NCBI GenBank assembly: GCA_963762425.1
Contig: CAVXKY010000010.1
Span: 62,001 to 126,000, forward strand
Reading direction: 5' to 3'
Origin: REEB95 sp963762425
Lineage (GTDB): Bacteria > Pseudomonadota > Alphaproteobacteria > ATCC43930 > CGMCC-115725
Length of the DNA stretch: 64,000 bases
In this document: positions 8,434 through 18,325 of the stretch, piece after piece
How the letters are laid out: each line of letters begins with the position of its first letter
Numbering within the stretch: the stretch's first letter is position 1
The notes under the pieces: model-generated
Told to the model about the DNA's origin: nothing
Seen by the model: the letters and a program-made list of their open reading frames with translations, nothing else
Databases searched by the model: none
Translations under genes and position numbers: made by a program

Positions 8434-8437
<4 letters not shown>
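7588..8437 (-). CDS. trpA: Tryptophan synthase alpha chain (one frameshift)
   Basis: TrpA cleaves indole-3-glycerol phosphate to indole and glyceraldehyde 3-phosphate, and passes indole to TrpB. The start MSRIAARFADLKAEGRAG, the block LVTYLACGDPD and, in the second frame, MPFSDPMADGPAIQ, VVDLPPEHDEE and GFGIKNPAQAAEV are all standard. The frame changes at about 8290, where an extra T splits DLIE from the following LGMPFSDP. Removing one base restores a complete protein of about 280 residues. The catalytic aspartate is in GLIVVDLPPEH, and the catalytic glutamate is in the DLIE-LG segment next to the break. Start and stop overlap trpB and accD by four bases. A consensus error is the likeliest cause of the break. 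Confidence 0.92.
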
Positions 8438-9646
<1,209 letters not shown>

Positions 9647-9720
9647 GGGATCGAAAGCTTCGCCGCTAACCGCCTGAGGGAAGCGGCAGTTTTACCCCTT
9701 ATCCGGGGCCGCTCAAAGGC

Positions 9721-10362
9721 TCAAATCCGGCGCGCCACCGCCAGGAATTCCCTGATCTTGGCCGTATCCTTGACCCCCGGGCGGCTTTCGACGCCCGAGG
9801 AGACGTCGACCGCCTTGGCGCCGGAGATGCGCACGGCCTCGCCCAGATTGCCGGGGTTGAGCCCGCCCGACAGCATCCAGGGCAAGGGCCAGCGCCGCTG
9901 GCGCAGCAATTCCCAATCGAAGGCGAGCGCGTTGCCGCCGGGCCGCGAGGCGTCCTTGGGCGGGCGGGCGTCGAACATCAGCCAGTCGGCGGCGGCGAAA
10001 TAGCGCGCCGCTTCGCCGAGATCGGCCTCGCTCGATATCTTGATCGCCTTGATCGCCGGCTTGCCGAATTTCTTCTTGATCGCCCCGACGCGCTCCGGGC
10101 TTTCCTCGCCGTGGAGCTGGATCAGGTCGAGCGGCGCTTTGGCCAGCACGCGTTCCAGCAGCTCGTCCCCGGGATCGACGAACACGCCGACCCGGGAGAT
10201 TCCGGAAGGCACGCCGGCGACCAAGGGCGCTGCCTGCTCGGGCGAAAGGTTGCGCGGGCTCGGCGGATAGAACACGAAGCCCGCGAACTTGGCGCCGCCC
10301 AAAGCAGCGGCGGCCACGCTTTCCAAAGTGGAAAGCCCGCAAATCTTGACAGCGACGCTCAT
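9721..10362 (-). CDS. trpF: Phosphoribosylanthranilate isomerase
   Basis: TrpF catalyses the Amadori rearrangement of phosphoribosylanthranilate in tryptophan synthesis. The 213-residue TIM-barrel protein has the catalytic cysteine early in VAVKICGLST and the catalytic aspartate in GVFVDPGDELL. It also has the block LIQLHGEESPE and the phosphate-binding end AVDVSSGVESRPGVKD. The length and order match the family. Its ATG overlaps the pyrF stop by four bases (10359-10362), so the two are translationally coupled. It is followed by trpB after a short gap in the same operon. No anomalies were seen. Confidence 0.95.
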   Translation of the reverse strand: MSVAVKICGLSTLESVAAAALGGAKFAGFVFYPPSPRNLSPEQAAPLVAGVPSGISRVGVFVDPGDELLERVLAKAPLDLIQLHGEESPERVGAIKKKFGKPAIKAIKISSEADLGEAARYFAAADWLMFDARPPKDASRPGGNALAFDWELLRQRRWPLPWMLSGGLNPGNLGEAVRISGAKAVDVSSGVESRPGVKDTAKIREFLAVARRI

Positions 10363-11078
10363 GACCGGCGGATTTCCGGGCCGATCTCCGCCAGCATGGA
10401 ACGCGCGGCGGCGGCCGGGCTGGGCGAGCCGGTGATGGGGCGGCCGATGACCAGGTAATCGGCGCCGGATGCCATCGCATCCTTGGGGCCCATGACGCGT
10501 TTCTGGTCGCCATGCGACAGCGAGCCGATGCGGATGCCCGGCACCACCAGCAGGAATTCCGGTCCCAGCGCCTGGCGCAGCTCGGCAACTTCCTGCGGCG
10601 AACAGACGATGCCGTCGAGACCCGATTCCTTGGCGAGCAGCGCCAGCCGCTTGACCTGCTCGGCGACCGGGCCTTTCTGGCCGGTGGCTTCGAGATCGCG
10701 CTCGTCGAGGCTGGTGAGCACGGTCACGCCCAGCAGCTTCATCGGCTTGCCCCGTCCCGCCTGTTTTGCCGCCTCGGATGCTGCCTTCATCATCGCCGCG
10801 CCCCCGGCGCAATGGACCGTCAAGAGCAGGGGTTCCAAGCTCGCCGCCGCCTTGACCGCGCCGGCGACGGTGTTGGGGATGTCGTGCAGCTTCAAATCCA
10901 GGAACAGCGGCAGGCCCTGGGCCGTGTCCTTGACCGCGCGCGGCCCGTTGGCCGTGAAGAATTCGAGGCCGAGCTTGATGCCGCCGACCGCGCCCTTGAG
11001 CGTCCGCACCAGGGTCTTGGCCTGGTTCGGGTCGGCCAGGTCGATGGCGCACAGGATGGGGTTCCGGGTCGCATTCAT
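10359..11078 (-). CDS. pyrF: Orotidine 5'-phosphate decarboxylase
   Basis: PyrF makes UMP by decarboxylating orotidine monophosphate, the last step of de novo pyrimidine synthesis. Recognisable parts are AIDLADPNQAKTLV, the active-site block LFLDLKLHDIPNTV with the Asp-x-Lys-x-x-Asp charges, and the C-terminal phosphate loop ADYLVIGRPITGS. I chose the ATG at 11078 (MNATRNPILCAIDL). An ATG four codons upstream at 11090 is equally possible, and neither has a strong ribosome site. The product of 239 residues is normal for the family. It sits between lapA and trpF, a common alphaproteobacterial arrangement. Confidence 0.95.
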   Translation of the reverse strand: MNATRNPILCAIDLADPNQAKTLVRTLKGAVGGIKLGLEFFTANGPRAVKDTAQGLPLFLDLKLHDIPNTVAGAVKAAASLEPLLLTVHCAGGAAMMKAASEAAKQAGRGKPMKLLGVTVLTSLDERDLEATGQKGPVAEQVKRLALLAKESGLDGIVCSPQEVAELRQALGPEFLLVVPGIRIGSLSHGDQKRVMGPKDAMASGADYLVIGRPITGSPSPAAAARSMLAEIGPEIRRS

Positions 11079-11142
11079 GGGCCAGTTCATAGCAGGCCCG
11101 GCCGCCCTATGCATCTCCCGGCGCGCGGGCCCCGCCGGAACC

Positions 11143-11433
11143 CTAAGACTGCGGCGGCTTGCCGCGGTGGACTTCCAGCTCGCTTTCGAGATCGCGTACG
11201 CGCCGGCCTTTTTCGCGCGCCTCGCGCCGCTTCTTGCCGCCATTGATCCAGGCGGTCAGCTCTCCCAGGAGAAATCCGATCAGCAGCGCCGCCAAAACCA
11301 CCAGATAGAACGGCATGCCGATTTCGAAGGGGGTGGGCCAGAAGCTGACGTTCACCGTCGCGCGGTTATCGACCGCGAACACCACCAGCACCAGCGCCAG
11401 CGGCACGGTGACCAGCCAGTGGATCAGTTTCAC
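11143..11433 (-). CDS. LapA-domain (DUF1049) inner-membrane protein
   Basis: This is a small protein of 96 residues with two hydrophobic helices (IHWLVTVPLALVLVVFAVDN, then FYLVVLAALLIGFLLGEL) and a basic, coiled tail (GGKKRREAREKGRRVRDLE). This is the layout of the LapA/DUF1049 family, which in other bacteria includes the lipopolysaccharide-assembly factor LapA. The match here is to the domain only. The GTG start at 11433 follows AGAGG. The gene lies between ihfB and pyrF on the same strand, its usual place in Alphaproteobacteria. A role in envelope assembly is plausible but not shown. Confidence 0.8.
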   Translation of the reverse strand: MKLIHWLVTVPLALVLVVFAVDNRATVNVSFWPTPFEIGMPFYLVVLAALLIGFLLGELTAWINGGKKRREAREKGRRVRDLESELEVHRGKPPQS

Positions 11434-11524
11434 GGAGAACCTCTTTTTATGTGGCCGCGCTCGCAGCCGCCCCGCCAACCCCGCTCGCGCGGCCTAGCCT
11501 GGCTGGCGGCGGTGGCGGGAGCGA

Positions 11525-11809
11525 TCACTGCCGCTCGTTGAGCCGCTCGCGCAGCTCCTTGCCGGTCTTGAAGAAGGGAATGTGTTTTTCGCCGACCTGC
11601 ACGCTTGCCCCGGTGCGCGGGTTGCGGCCCATGCGCGCGCCGCGCCGCTTGACCGAGAAAGCGCCGAAACCGCGCAACTCGACCCGGTCGCCGCGCGACA
11701 GGGCCGCCGCGATCTCGTCGAAGATGGTGGAAACGATGCGTTCGACGTCGCGCTGGTAAAGGTGCGGATTGCGCTCGGCCAGATGCTGGATCAACTCGGA
11801 TTTGGTCAT
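11525..11809 (-). CDS. ihfB: Integration host factor subunit beta
   Basis: IHF-beta pairs with IHF-alpha to bend DNA at promoters, origins and recombination sites. The 94-residue product has the HU/IHF features MTKSELIQHLAERNP, VELRGFGAFSVKRR and the beta-arm RNPRTGASVQV, which contains the proline that intercalates into DNA. The start begins the family-typical MTKSELI and is preceded by a short leader of about 100 bases after rpsA. The order rpsA-ihfB-lapA is widely conserved in Proteobacteria, which separates it from a plain HU protein. Confidence 0.94.
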   Translation of the reverse strand: MTKSELIQHLAERNPHLYQRDVERIVSTIFDEIAAALSRGDRVELRGFGAFSVKRRGARMGRNPRTGASVQVGEKHIPFFKTGKELRERLNERQ

Positions 11810-11916
11810 GGCCCGGCCTTTGCCCCCTTGGCCTGCGTTAACTTATTGGAAAACGTGCCAAATCCTGCCCCCACCGTCAAGGACGGCGGCGAACGCCGCC
11901 CGGCCGGGGCGGGGGC

Positions 11917-13647
<1,731 letters not shown>

Positions 13648-13765
13648 TACTTCTCCGGAACTTCCCCAAATCTGCGTCCGGGCATCCCGGGGAGGGGCTG
13701 CACGGCCGGCCGCGGGCAAGATCGGGTGCCGCGGCATATACCCGTATTCGATGCAGGCGCGACAA

Positions 13766-14407
13766 TCAGCGCTGCGCGAGCTTCCGGTCGACGAACCGGA
13801 CCGCCGCATCGAAGGCGGCGTCGGCGTCGAGCGCGGTGGTGTCGAGCTCGAATGCGTCTTCCGCCCGCACCAAAGGCGCGGTCTTGCGCTCCTGGTCGCG
13901 CGCGTCACGAAGCTTCATGTCCTGCAGGACGCGCTGGTATATAGCCGGGGCGCCGCTTGCCTGCAACTCTTTGAATCGCCTCATGGCTCGGGCCTCCAGG
14001 CTGGCCGTCACGAACAGCTTGGCGTCGGCCCCGGGGCAGACCACGGTGCCGATATCGCGCCCGTCCAGCACCGCGCCCTTGGCCCCGCCCGGGGGCCTGA
14101 TGGTGAATTCGCGCTGGAAGGCCAAAAGCGTGGCGCGCACGGCCGGGATGGCGGATACCAGCGAAGCGGCTTCCGCGACGCGCTCCTCATTGAGCCGCTT
14201 GTCGGCGAGCTGGCCGGGACGCACGCGCTGGGCTCCCGCTTCGGCGTTCTTGGGGTTGGCCGGATCGTCGCCGGCGAGCAGCACCTGCAAGGCGGCGGCG
14301 CGGTAAAGCCGGCCGCTGTCGAGATGGGCGAGGCCGTAATGCTGGGCGAGGCGGCGCGCCAGCGTGCCCTTGCCCGAGGCCGCCGGACCGTCGACCGCGA
14401 TAATCAC
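13766..14407 (-). CDS. cmk: Cytidylate kinase
   Basis: Cmk phosphorylates CMP and dCMP with ATP. The 213-residue product starts with the P-loop VIIAVDGPAASGKGTLARR. It also has the nucleotide-binding block LDSGRLYRAAAL and the block AVLDGRDIGTVVCPGADAKL typical of the CMP-kinase family. The GTG start at 14407 overlaps the aroA stop (GTGA at 14404-14407), so translation is coupled. Length and motif order are normal. It is followed by rpsA, an arrangement conserved from Escherichia coli to Alphaproteobacteria. Confidence 0.95.
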   Translation of the reverse strand: MIIAVDGPAASGKGTLARRLAQHYGLAHLDSGRLYRAAALQVLLAGDDPANPKNAEAGAQRVRPGQLADKRLNEERVAEAASLVSAIPAVRATLLAFQREFTIRPPGGAKGAVLDGRDIGTVVCPGADAKLFVTASLEARAMRRFKELQASGAPAIYQRVLQDMKLRDARDQERKTAPLVRAEDAFELDTTALDADAAFDAAVRFVDRKLAQR

Positions 14408-15732
14408 GTCTTCGTCCCGGCTATGCGCGCGCCCAGGCCGTTCATCAGCTTGACGAAGCCCGGGAAACTCGTGGATATCGTCTCGCCGTCGTCGATGCGC
14501 ACCGGCTTTTGCGCGGCGCCGCCCAGCACCAGGAAGGCCATGGCGATGCGATGGTCGAGCGCCGCCGCCACCTTGGCGCCGCCCTTGGGGGCGCTGCCGG
14601 TGCCTTCGACCACAAGCGTGTCGCCTTCCACTTCGACAGGCACGCCGCAAGCCTTAAGCCCGGATGCTATCGCCGCCAGCCGGTCGCTTTCCTTGACGCG
14701 TAGCTCGCCCAAGCCGTGCATCACGGTGCGGCCCTTGGCGAAGGCTGCCGCCACCGCCAGCACCGGATATTCGTCGATCATGCTGGGCGCGCGCGATGCC
14801 GGAACCTCGACGCCGTGAAGCTCGCTTGCCCGGATCCGGAGATCGGCCACTTTCTCGCCGCCCTGTTCGCGCGGCTTCAACAGCGAAATCTTGGCCCCCA
14901 TTTCGGCCAGGGTCGCAAATAAACCGGCGCGCAGCGGATTGACGCCCACGCCGAAGAGGGTGATGTCCGAGCCCTTGGCGATCAGCGCCGCCACCGCCGG
15001 GAACGCGGCCGAGCTTGGATCGCCCGGCACGGATAGCGCGGCCGCGTGCAATTCAGGCTCGCCTGAAAGGGTGATGCGCCGCCCGTTCTTGACCCGGGCG
15101 ATCTCGATCCGCGCGCCGAAATGCCGGAGCAGGTTCTCGGTGTGGTCGCGCGTGGCGACCGGCTCGATCACCGTGGTCTCGCCCGGCGCGTTCAGGCCCG
15201 CGAGCAGCACCGCCGATTTGACCTGCGCCGAGGGCACGGGCAGCGTGTAGACGATCGGCAGCGGCGACGGCGCGCCGGTTTCGGCCAGCGGCAGGAATCC
15301 ACCCTCGCGGGCGGTGAAGCGCGCGCCGAAACGCGACAGCGGTTCGATCACCCGCGCCATCGGCCGGCGGCGCAAGGATTCGTCGCCGGTGAAGAAGGTG
15401 GTGAAGGGGTGCGTCGCCACCGCGCCCATCAGCAGCCGCGCGCCGGTGCCGGCGTTGCCGAGATCGAGCACGGTTTCGGGCTCGCGTAAACCGCCGGTGC
15501 CGACGCCGTCGACGCTCCAGGCGCCGTCGGCGCCGCGCTCGATGCGCGCGCCCAGATCGCGCAAGGCTTGCGCGGTGCGCAGCACGTCCTCGCCTTCGAG
15601 CAGGCCCTTGATGCGGGTGCGGCCGATGGCGAGCGATCCCAGGATCAACGCGCGATGCGAGATCGATTTGTCACCCGGAACGATGCCTCGTCCCTTGAGC
15701 GGGCGCGATGAACCGGAGGAAAGCGCGGTCAC
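14404..15732 (-). CDS. aroA: 3-Phosphoshikimate 1-carboxyvinyltransferase (EPSP synthase)
   Basis: AroA joins shikimate 3-phosphate and phosphoenolpyruvate in the aromatic amino-acid pathway. Key parts are PGDKSISHRALILGSLA near residue 20, the LGNAGTGARLLMGA loop, the FFTGDESLRRRPM block and the VKESDRLAAIASGL block near the C-terminus. The alanine in LGNAGTGAR is the residue found in class II (glyphosate-tolerant) enzymes, so the enzyme may belong to that class. That is an inference from one short motif. The GTG start at 15732 has only a weak ribosome site, and a perfect 12-base palindrome lies 17 bases upstream. The gene is the first of the long leftward operon. Confidence 0.95.
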   Translation of the reverse strand: MTALSSGSSRPLKGRGIVPGDKSISHRALILGSLAIGRTRIKGLLEGEDVLRTAQALRDLGARIERGADGAWSVDGVGTGGLREPETVLDLGNAGTGARLLMGAVATHPFTTFFTGDESLRRRPMARVIEPLSRFGARFTAREGGFLPLAETGAPSPLPIVYTLPVPSAQVKSAVLLAGLNAPGETTVIEPVATRDHTENLLRHFGARIEIARVKNGRRITLSGEPELHAAALSVPGDPSSAAFPAVAALIAKGSDITLFGVGVNPLRAGLFATLAEMGAKISLLKPREQGGEKVADLRIRASELHGVEVPASRAPSMIDEYPVLAVAAAFAKGRTVMHGLGELRVKESDRLAAIASGLKACGVPVEVEGDTLVVEGTGSAPKGGAKVAAALDHRIAMAFLVLGGAAQKPVRIDDGETISTSFPGFVKLMNGLGARIAGTKT

Positions 15733-15748
15733 GTGATTTCGATCTTTG

Positions 15749-15760
15749 ATGTCATGACAT
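15749..15760. promoter_or_regulatory. Perfect 12-base palindrome upstream of aroA
   Basis: ATGTCATGACAT is a perfect inverted repeat centred between 15754 and 15755, 17 bases before the aroA start codon. Its position suggests an operator or part of a leader, but no regulator gene lies next to it and I did not find a second copy in the window. A chance 12-base palindrome is possible in a stretch of this size. Confidence 0.3.
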
Positions 15761-15804
15761 TGGCGGCTGTGTTTAGCACAGGGCCGGTATTCGCGCGACG
15801 GACG

Positions 15805-15922
15805 CGTAGCACCTGCCGTGCGAAGCTAAGAAGGGTCGTAGCACCCGCCGTGCGAAGCTAAGAAGGGTCGTAGCACCCGCCGTGCGAAGCCAAGCAGGGT
15901 CGTAGCGCCTGCCGTGCGAAGC
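15805..15922. repeat. 32-base tandem array of the hairpin repeat, about 3.7 copies
   Basis: Units start at 15805, 15837, 15869 and 15901, exactly 32 bases apart. Each begins CGTAGCACC, continues with a short spacer into CGTGCGAAGC, and ends with TAAGAAGGGT or a close variant. GCAC and GTGC form the stem of a small hairpin. Together with the flanks this fills the 320-base gap between aroA and the TIGR02300 gene. I see no other gene there. The reading frames crossing it encode only a repeated peptide and are not genes. Confidence 0.9.
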
Positions 15923-16053
15923 CGTGGGACGGCGATCCCGGGCCGGCCGGTGCCGTCCGGGGGAGGCGATTTTTGCTTTTGACAGCGCCCCCGGGTCGTG
16001 GCAAAGGGCCAATAGGGAGGCCGGGTCATCCGGCCGGTGCGGAGGGTTGGGTG

Positions 16054-16497
16054 GTGAAGGTCGATTGGGGCGCGAAACGCATCTGCCCGAATTGCGGGGC
16101 GCGTTATTACGATATGCGCCGTATGCCCATCACGTGTCCCAAATGCGGCGCGCCCTTCGACCCCGAGGCCTTGGCCAAGCCCCGCAAGACGCGCGGCGCG
16201 CCCGTTCCCGTGCCGGTGCCGGAGGAGGTGGTGCTGGTCGCCGACGAGGAGCTCGAGGCCGATCTCGCCGCCGAGCCCGAGGAAAGCGGGGTGGTGGTCG
16301 AGGTGCCGGTTCCGGTGCCCGCGGCGGCGTCGGCGGTCGAGGGCGAAGAACCGGAGGCCGAGGAAGGCGAAGCCGGCGTGGCCGGCGACAAGGAGGAAGA
16401 AGAGGAGGAAGTGATCGAAGACGCCTCCGAACTCGGCGAGGACGAGGACGACATGGCCGAGGTGATCGAAAACGTCGATGACGAGGATGAACGTTAA
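16054..16497 (+). CDS. TIGR02300-family zinc-ribbon protein with acidic tail
   Basis: The product opens VKVDWGAKRICPNCGARYYDM and has a second pair in ITCPKCGAPFDP, so four cysteines form a CxxC...CxxC zinc ribbon within the first 45 residues. This matches the alphaproteobacterial TIGR02300 family of unknown function. The remaining 100 or so residues are very acidic (runs such as KEEEEEEVIED and GEDEDDMAEV) and probably disordered. Either GTG at 16051 or 16054 could start translation. I chose 16054 because it sits seven bases after GGAGGG. Related proteins often lie near aroA and rpsA, as here. No function can be assigned. Confidence 0.85.
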   Translation: MKVDWGAKRICPNCGARYYDMRRMPITCPKCGAPFDPEALAKPRKTRGAPVPVPVPEEVVLVADEELEADLAAEPEESGVVVEVPVPVPAAASAVEGEEPEAEEGEAGVAGDKEEEEEEVIEDASELGEDEDDMAEVIENVDDEDER

Positions 16498-16507
16498 ACC
16501 TCTTATT

Positions 16508-16598
16508 GGCTTCGCACGACGCCTCGGACCTGAAGGCTTGGCCCTCGGCTGTGCTACGCGGAATCCCTCGTTTCGCTTCGCACGTCAGGGTGCCACGC
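16508..16598. repeat. Hairpin repeats between TIGR02300 gene and tRNA-Ala
   Basis: A long-loop copy reads GGCTTCGCACGACG at 16508-16521 and closes with GTGCTACGCG near 16551-16560. A short copy in the same orientation follows at about 16573-16598 (GCTTCGCACGTCAGGGTGCC). The stem GCAC/GTGC and the flanks GCTTC and TAC match the family seen elsewhere in the window. No gene is visible in this 180-base gap. Confidence 0.75.
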
Positions 16599-16678
16599 CG
16601 GCTCTTTTCCCGGCGGCCGCTCTGGGCTAGAAGGACCGTCCCAGCCGGCGCGCGAAGCCCGCCGGCGCAGCGAATTTC

Positions 16679-16754
<76 letters not shown>

Positions 16755-16760
16755 AATCGA

Positions 16761-16795
16761 AAAGGGCTCGGATATCAGTATCCGGGCCCTTTTTG
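16761..16795 (+). terminator. Rho-independent terminator after tRNA-Ala
   Basis: AAAGGGCTCGGATA and TATCCGGGCCCTTT form a long stem around the loop TCAG, followed by a run of T bases. It begins seven bases after the tRNA CCA end, which makes a rightward terminator for the tRNA the clear reading. Confidence 0.9.
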
Positions 16796-16811
16796 TCTTC
16801 AAGAATCTGCT

Positions 16812-16945
16812 TCGCACGACGGCGAAGGCCCTGCGTAGCACCTGACGTGCGAAGCCAAGAAAAGTCGGCCTTCGCCACTGCTACGCATTTTGGCTTCGCA
16901 CGACGGCGAAGGCCTGATATCGGCCCTCTTCTGTGCTACGCGGGG
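16812..16945. repeat. Cluster of three hairpin repeats in opposite orientations
   Basis: The gap from 16796 to 17072 carries GCTTCGCACGACGG at about 16813 and GTAGCACCTGACGTGCGAAG at about 16834. It also carries a long-loop copy from GGCTTCGCACGACGG near 16892 to GTGCTACGCG near 16941. Copies face both ways, so larger stem structures are possible in a transcript. Apart from these repeats and a ribosome site at the right edge, I see nothing else in this gap. Confidence 0.75.
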
Positions 16946-17072
16946 GCCCTTGATCGGGCTCGGCCCTAGCCCCACATTATGATCGAAGGGCGGCGCTTAT
17001 CGGGCCGCTCGGACGTCCGGGGATGCCCATCCGGGGCCCCGTTTCGGACTTAGCTCATCGGAGGAGGTCCTT

Positions 17073-17522
17073 TTGTCCCGTTTGTCGCTGTTCAATTCGC
17101 CGCTGTTGCTGGGCTTCGACCATTTCGAGCGCGCGCTCGACCGGGTCGCCAAGACCACGGCCGACGGTTATCCTCCTTATAACGTCGAACAGACCGGCGA
17201 GAACGCGCTGCGGATCACGCTCGCGGTCGCCGGTTTCACCATGGACAATCTCTCGGTCCAGATCGAGGACAACCAGCTCGTCATCCGCGGCAAGCAGGAA
17301 GAGGATAAGGACCGGGTCTATCTCCATCGCGGCATCGCCGCGCGCCAGTTCCAGCGCTCCTTCGTCCTGGCCGACGGCATCGAGGTCGGCGGCGCCAGGT
17401 TGGAGAACGGGCTGTTGCAGGTCGATCTGACGCGCCGCGTCGCGGCAAGCCGGGTCACGCGGGTGGAAATCCGCGGCGAGGCCGAGGAATTGGCGGGGGC
17501 GAAAGGAAAGCGTAGCACATGA
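17073..17522 (+). CDS. Small heat-shock protein (Hsp20/alpha-crystallin)
   Basis: Small heat-shock proteins hold unfolding proteins in a refoldable state. The 149-residue product has a short N-terminus (LFNSPLLLGFDHFERALDRV) and the alpha-crystallin domain from about residue 35 (YPPYNVEQTGENALRITLAV). The signature AARQFQRSFVLADGIEV and LENGLLQVDLTR follow. The TTG start at 17073 sits behind a strong GGAGGAGG. The last three codons and the stop lie inside a copy of the intergenic hairpin repeat (17511-17532). The repeat has therefore apparently invaded or replaced the original 3' end. DUF1150 follows, a common pairing in Alphaproteobacteria. Confidence 0.93.
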   Translation: MSRLSLFNSPLLLGFDHFERALDRVAKTTADGYPPYNVEQTGENALRITLAVAGFTMDNLSVQIEDNQLVIRGKQEEDKDRVYLHRGIAARQFQRSFVLADGIEVGGARLENGLLQVDLTRRVAASRVTRVEIRGEAEELAGAKGKRST

Positions 17523-17532
17523 CGTGCGAAGC
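17511..17532 (+). repeat. Hairpin repeat copy supplying the hsp20 stop codon
   Basis: This copy reads GTAGCACATGACGTGCGAAG plus flanks. The TGA in its loop is the in-frame stop of the small heat-shock gene. It is one of the family members with a GCAC/GTGC stem. Confidence 0.85.
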
Positions 17533-17547
17533 AAAAGGTAGGATGTC

Positions 17548-17769
17548 ATGAACCACAACCAAGCCGAACGGCTCAAGCTGATCTCGCCCAAGGAATTCGC
17601 CTATTGGGGCTTGCAGGATGTCGCCTATATCCGGCGCGTCACCGTCAACGACCAGCCGGGCTATGCGATCCATGCCGCCGATGGCACGCCGATGGGGATG
17701 ATGCCGAGCCTCGACGTGGCCCAGGCCGCGTTGCGCCAGCACGATCTGGAGCCGCTCAGCGTCCACTAA
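17548..17769 (+). CDS. DUF1150-family small protein
   Basis: This is a 73-residue protein with the DUF1150 pattern LISPKEFAYWGLQDVAYIRRV followed by GYAIHAADGTPMGMMPSLDVAQAALRQHDLEPLSVH. The family is almost confined to Alphaproteobacteria and often sits beside small heat-shock genes, as it does here, 26 bases after hsp20. The ATG has AGGATGTC-type weak spacing behind AAAGGTAGG. The function is unknown. A role in protein quality control is only a guess from position. Confidence 0.88.
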   Translation: MNHNQAERLKLISPKEFAYWGLQDVAYIRRVTVNDQPGYAIHAADGTPMGMMPSLDVAQAALRQHDLEPLSVH

Positions 17770-17808
17770 ATGCAGCGGCCGCGCGCTTAACGACGACTCT
17801 TAATTTTC

Positions 17809-17829
17809 GCTTCGCCCTGATCGGGCTAC
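17809..17829. repeat. Hairpin repeat, GCCC/GGGC stem variant
   Basis: GCTTC-GCCC-TGATC-GGGC-TAC has the same flanks as the GCAC/GTGC copies, but the stem base pair is changed on both strands. It lies between the DUF1150 stop and the ptsN stop, so it may also serve as a shared 3' end structure. Confidence 0.75.
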
Positions 17830-17830
17830 G

Positions 17831-18325
17831 CTACGCGGCGTGACTCGCGCCGCGGTCGACCAGCAGCGCGTAAAGCGCGTCGGCGCGGTCGGTGCCGCGC
17901 AGCTTCTCGCAGGTGGCGCGGTCGCGCAGCAATCGGGAAACCAGCGCCAGCGCCTTGAGATGGTCGCCGCCCGCTCCTTCCGGCGTCAGCAGCAGGAAGA
18001 TCAGATCGACCGGGCGGTTGTCCACCGCCTCGAAGTCGATGGGCTTTTCCAGCCGCGCGAAGAAACCCCGGGGCGCCGCCAGGCCCGGCAGCCGTCCATG
18101 CGGCACGGCGACGCCGTTGCCGATGCCGGTCGAGCCCAGCCGCTCGCGTTCCATCAGGATGTCGTAGAGCGCCCGCTCCTCGCAGCCGAACAGGGGTGCG
18201 GCGCGCTTGGCCAGGTCCTGGAGCGCCTGTTTCTTGTTGGAGGCCTTGAGGCTGGCGGCGACCGATTTGGGCGTCAGCAGGTCGGAAATTTCCATGGCGC
18301 GGGTGTGCGGCTTGACGGCACTCAT
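17831..18325 (-). CDS. ptsN: PTS-Ntr IIA-like nitrogen regulatory protein
   Basis: PtsN is the last phosphoacceptor of the nitrogen-related phosphotransferase chain and adjusts potassium, nitrogen and envelope responses. The 164-residue product carries the phosphorylated histidine in GNGVAVPHGRLPGL (His76), and the PTS EIIA type 2 blocks DLIFLLLTPEGAGGDHLKAL and LVSRLLRD. The ATG at 18325 overlaps the rpoN stop by four bases. A second candidate ten codons in (MEISDLL) is closer to the family-typical start. The usual hpf gene between rpoN and ptsN is absent. Confidence 0.93.
   Translation of the reverse strand: MSAVKPHTRAMEISDLLTPKSVAASLKASNKKQALQDLAKRAAPLFGCEERALYDILMERERLGSTGIGNGVAVPHGRLPGLAAPRGFFARLEKPIDFEAVDNRPVDLIFLLLTPEGAGGDHLKALALVSRLLRDRATCEKLRGTDRADALYALLVDRGASHAA

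Noticed and set aside
15805..15922. Possible CRISPR array
   Set aside because: The whole 32-base unit repeats. There are no unique spacers of regular length and no cas genes nearby.
15773..16029. Short leftward frames with a repeated peptide
   Set aside because: The repeated peptide is only the translation of the 32-base DNA tandem array. There is no ribosome site and no conservation signal.
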